This document shows positions 63,432-64,000 of a DNA stretch of 64,000 nucleotides, in pieces (within the stretch, counting starts at the first letter, position 1; each line of letters starts with the position of its first letter). The position numbers and the translations under genes are program-made. The notes under the pieces are model-generated. The model searched no databases. It worked only from the letters and a program-made list of their open reading frames with translations, and had not been told where the DNA came from. Source of the DNA: Polyangium sp. 6x1 (lineage in GTDB: Bacteria > Myxococcota_A > Polyangia > Polyangiales > Polyangiaceae); assembly GCF_029946515.1 (NCBI RefSeq), contig NZ_JARZHH010000034.1, positions 53,912 to 117,911 on the forward strand, given 5' to 3'.

Positions 63432-64000
63432 TCAGCGGTAGGAGAACCGGACCTCGTGGTCGCAGATCCGGTACGAGTCGCCTTCGCCGATCGCCTTGCG
63501 CGTGATGCGCTGGCCGTTGAACTCGACGCCGTTCGTCGAGCCCATGTCGACCATGTAGTACTGGCCGTTCAGGTACTCGACCATCGCGTGCTGGCGCGAG
63601 ACGTTCGGGTCCTTGATCGTCAGGTCGCTCGACTGCTTGCCGCGGCCGATGATGAAGCGGTCCTTGTTCACGACGCTCCGCTCGCCGCCGTAGTAGGCGA
63701 AGAGCGGGATCGCGCCCGGGATGCCACCAGCCGCGGACGGCGCAGGCGCAGGCGGGGCCGGCGGCGGGCCGGGAGGCGCCATGTTGCCGTACGGCGGCGG
63801 AGGCGGCGGCGGAGCCCCGAAGCCGATCCCCGGAGGACCGGGCGGCGGCGGAGGCGGCGCGCCCATCATCGGGCCCGGCGGCGGAGGCGGCGGCGCACCC
63901 ATCATCGGGCCGGGCGGCGGCGGAGGCGGCGCGCCCATCATCGAGCCGGGCGGAGGCGGCGGCGGACCGCCCAGCGACGGCGGGGCCGGCGGAGGCGGCG
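63432..64000 (-). CDS. FHA-domain protein with Pro-rich repeats, 5' end outside window
   Basis: The visible part ends in an FHA domain (last about 90 residues: Phe-Ile-Ile-Gly-Arg-Gly-Lys-Gln-Ser-Ser-Asp-Leu, Ser-Arg-Gln-His-Ala, Gly-Ser-Thr-Asn-Gly-Val). Before this there are tandem 12-residue Met-Met-Gly-Ala-Pro6-Gly-Pro units (36-bp repeats, three visible) and further Pro/Gly runs up to the window edge, where the frame is still open. FHA domains bind phospho-Thr and the Pro-rich segment may mediate multivalent protein binding. The true start lies beyond position 64000. Confidence 0.85.
   Translation of the reverse strand, partial: PPPPAPPSLGGPPPPPPGSMMGAPPPPPPGPMMGAPPPPPPGPMMGAPPPPPPGPPGIGFGAPPPPPPPYGNMAPPGPPPAPPAPAPSAAGGIPGAIPLFAYYGGERSVVNKDRFIIGRGKQSSDLTIKDPNVSRQHAMVEYLNGQYYMVDMGSTNGVEFNGQRITRKAIGEGDSYRICDHEVRFSYR

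Overview
The window is 64 kb of very GC-rich, gene-dense chromosomal DNA, most likely from a myxobacterium of the Polyangiales (Polyangium or Sorangium type). This placement rests on strong G/C at third codon positions, many secreted lipoproteins and Cys-rich proteins with Gly-rich linkers, a C-terminal sorting signal of MYXO-CTERM type (Gly-Cys-x-x-Cys, hydrophobic stretch, Arg cluster), a protein kinase with C-terminal membrane anchor, DUF2169 and DUF4360 proteins, and an ATP synthase c subunit with a leader. No insertion sequence, phage module, rRNA operon or CRISPR array was seen.

Layout. 1-10.7 kb: two small genes, an HTTM membrane protein, an isolated tRNA-Ala(CGC) with its own promoter and terminator, a DUF4360 secreted protein, a histidine phosphatase, a 1314-residue surface protein with five tandem 132-134-residue calcium-binding-type repeats, and a Cys-rich lipoprotein. 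10.8-23.1 kb: GNAT acetyltransferase, a coupled alpha/beta hydrolase and acyltransferase pair, an ABC-2 permease pair, oligoribonuclease, a zinc CDF exporter, a CAP-domain protein, a TPR lipoprotein and an MCE-domain protein with a barrel-like C terminus. 23.4-34.4 kb: a caspase-like protein lacking its catalytic dyad, a tetraheme-type cytochrome c with metallophosphatase-like N terminus, a methyltransferase, a DsbA-like/exonuclease/membrane-protein operon, a response regulator and a membrane-bound metallophosphoesterase. 34.6-43 kb: a secreted beta-propeller protein and S55 peptidase pair, an Uma2 nuclease next to a 21-bp minisatellite, and several unknowns.

43.2-52.2 kb holds a type VI secretion (T6SS) spike island. 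On the minus strand a tightly packed operon encodes a candidate CNF1/BLF1-like Cys-His deamidase effector, VgrG, a PAAR-like tip, an FHA-DUF4123 adaptor fusion, a small T6SS-associated protein and a zinc deaminase-fold effector. A Ser/Thr kinase and a DUF2169 protein converge on it. No T6SS core genes are in the window, so this is an orphan effector cassette. Just beyond it lies a scarred segment: a fragment of a paralogue of the 41.2-kb lipoprotein, a 5'-truncated DUF4258 toxin-like gene overlapping a YgiT-type zinc-finger gene, and a 43-bp tandem repeat.

53-64 kb returns to housekeeping: DUF362 and ComEA-like proteins, then rph-rdgB-atpZ-atpI-atpB joined by 4-bp overlaps and followed by atpE, then convergent AarF/UbiB kinase, L,D-transpeptidase and an FHA-domain protein cut by the window end. 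The remaining F1Fo subunits are not here.

Genes are listed with the start judged most likely from Shine-Dalgarno sequence, overlap, signal peptide or family length. Many long antisense or offset frames exist because of the high GC and were left out.
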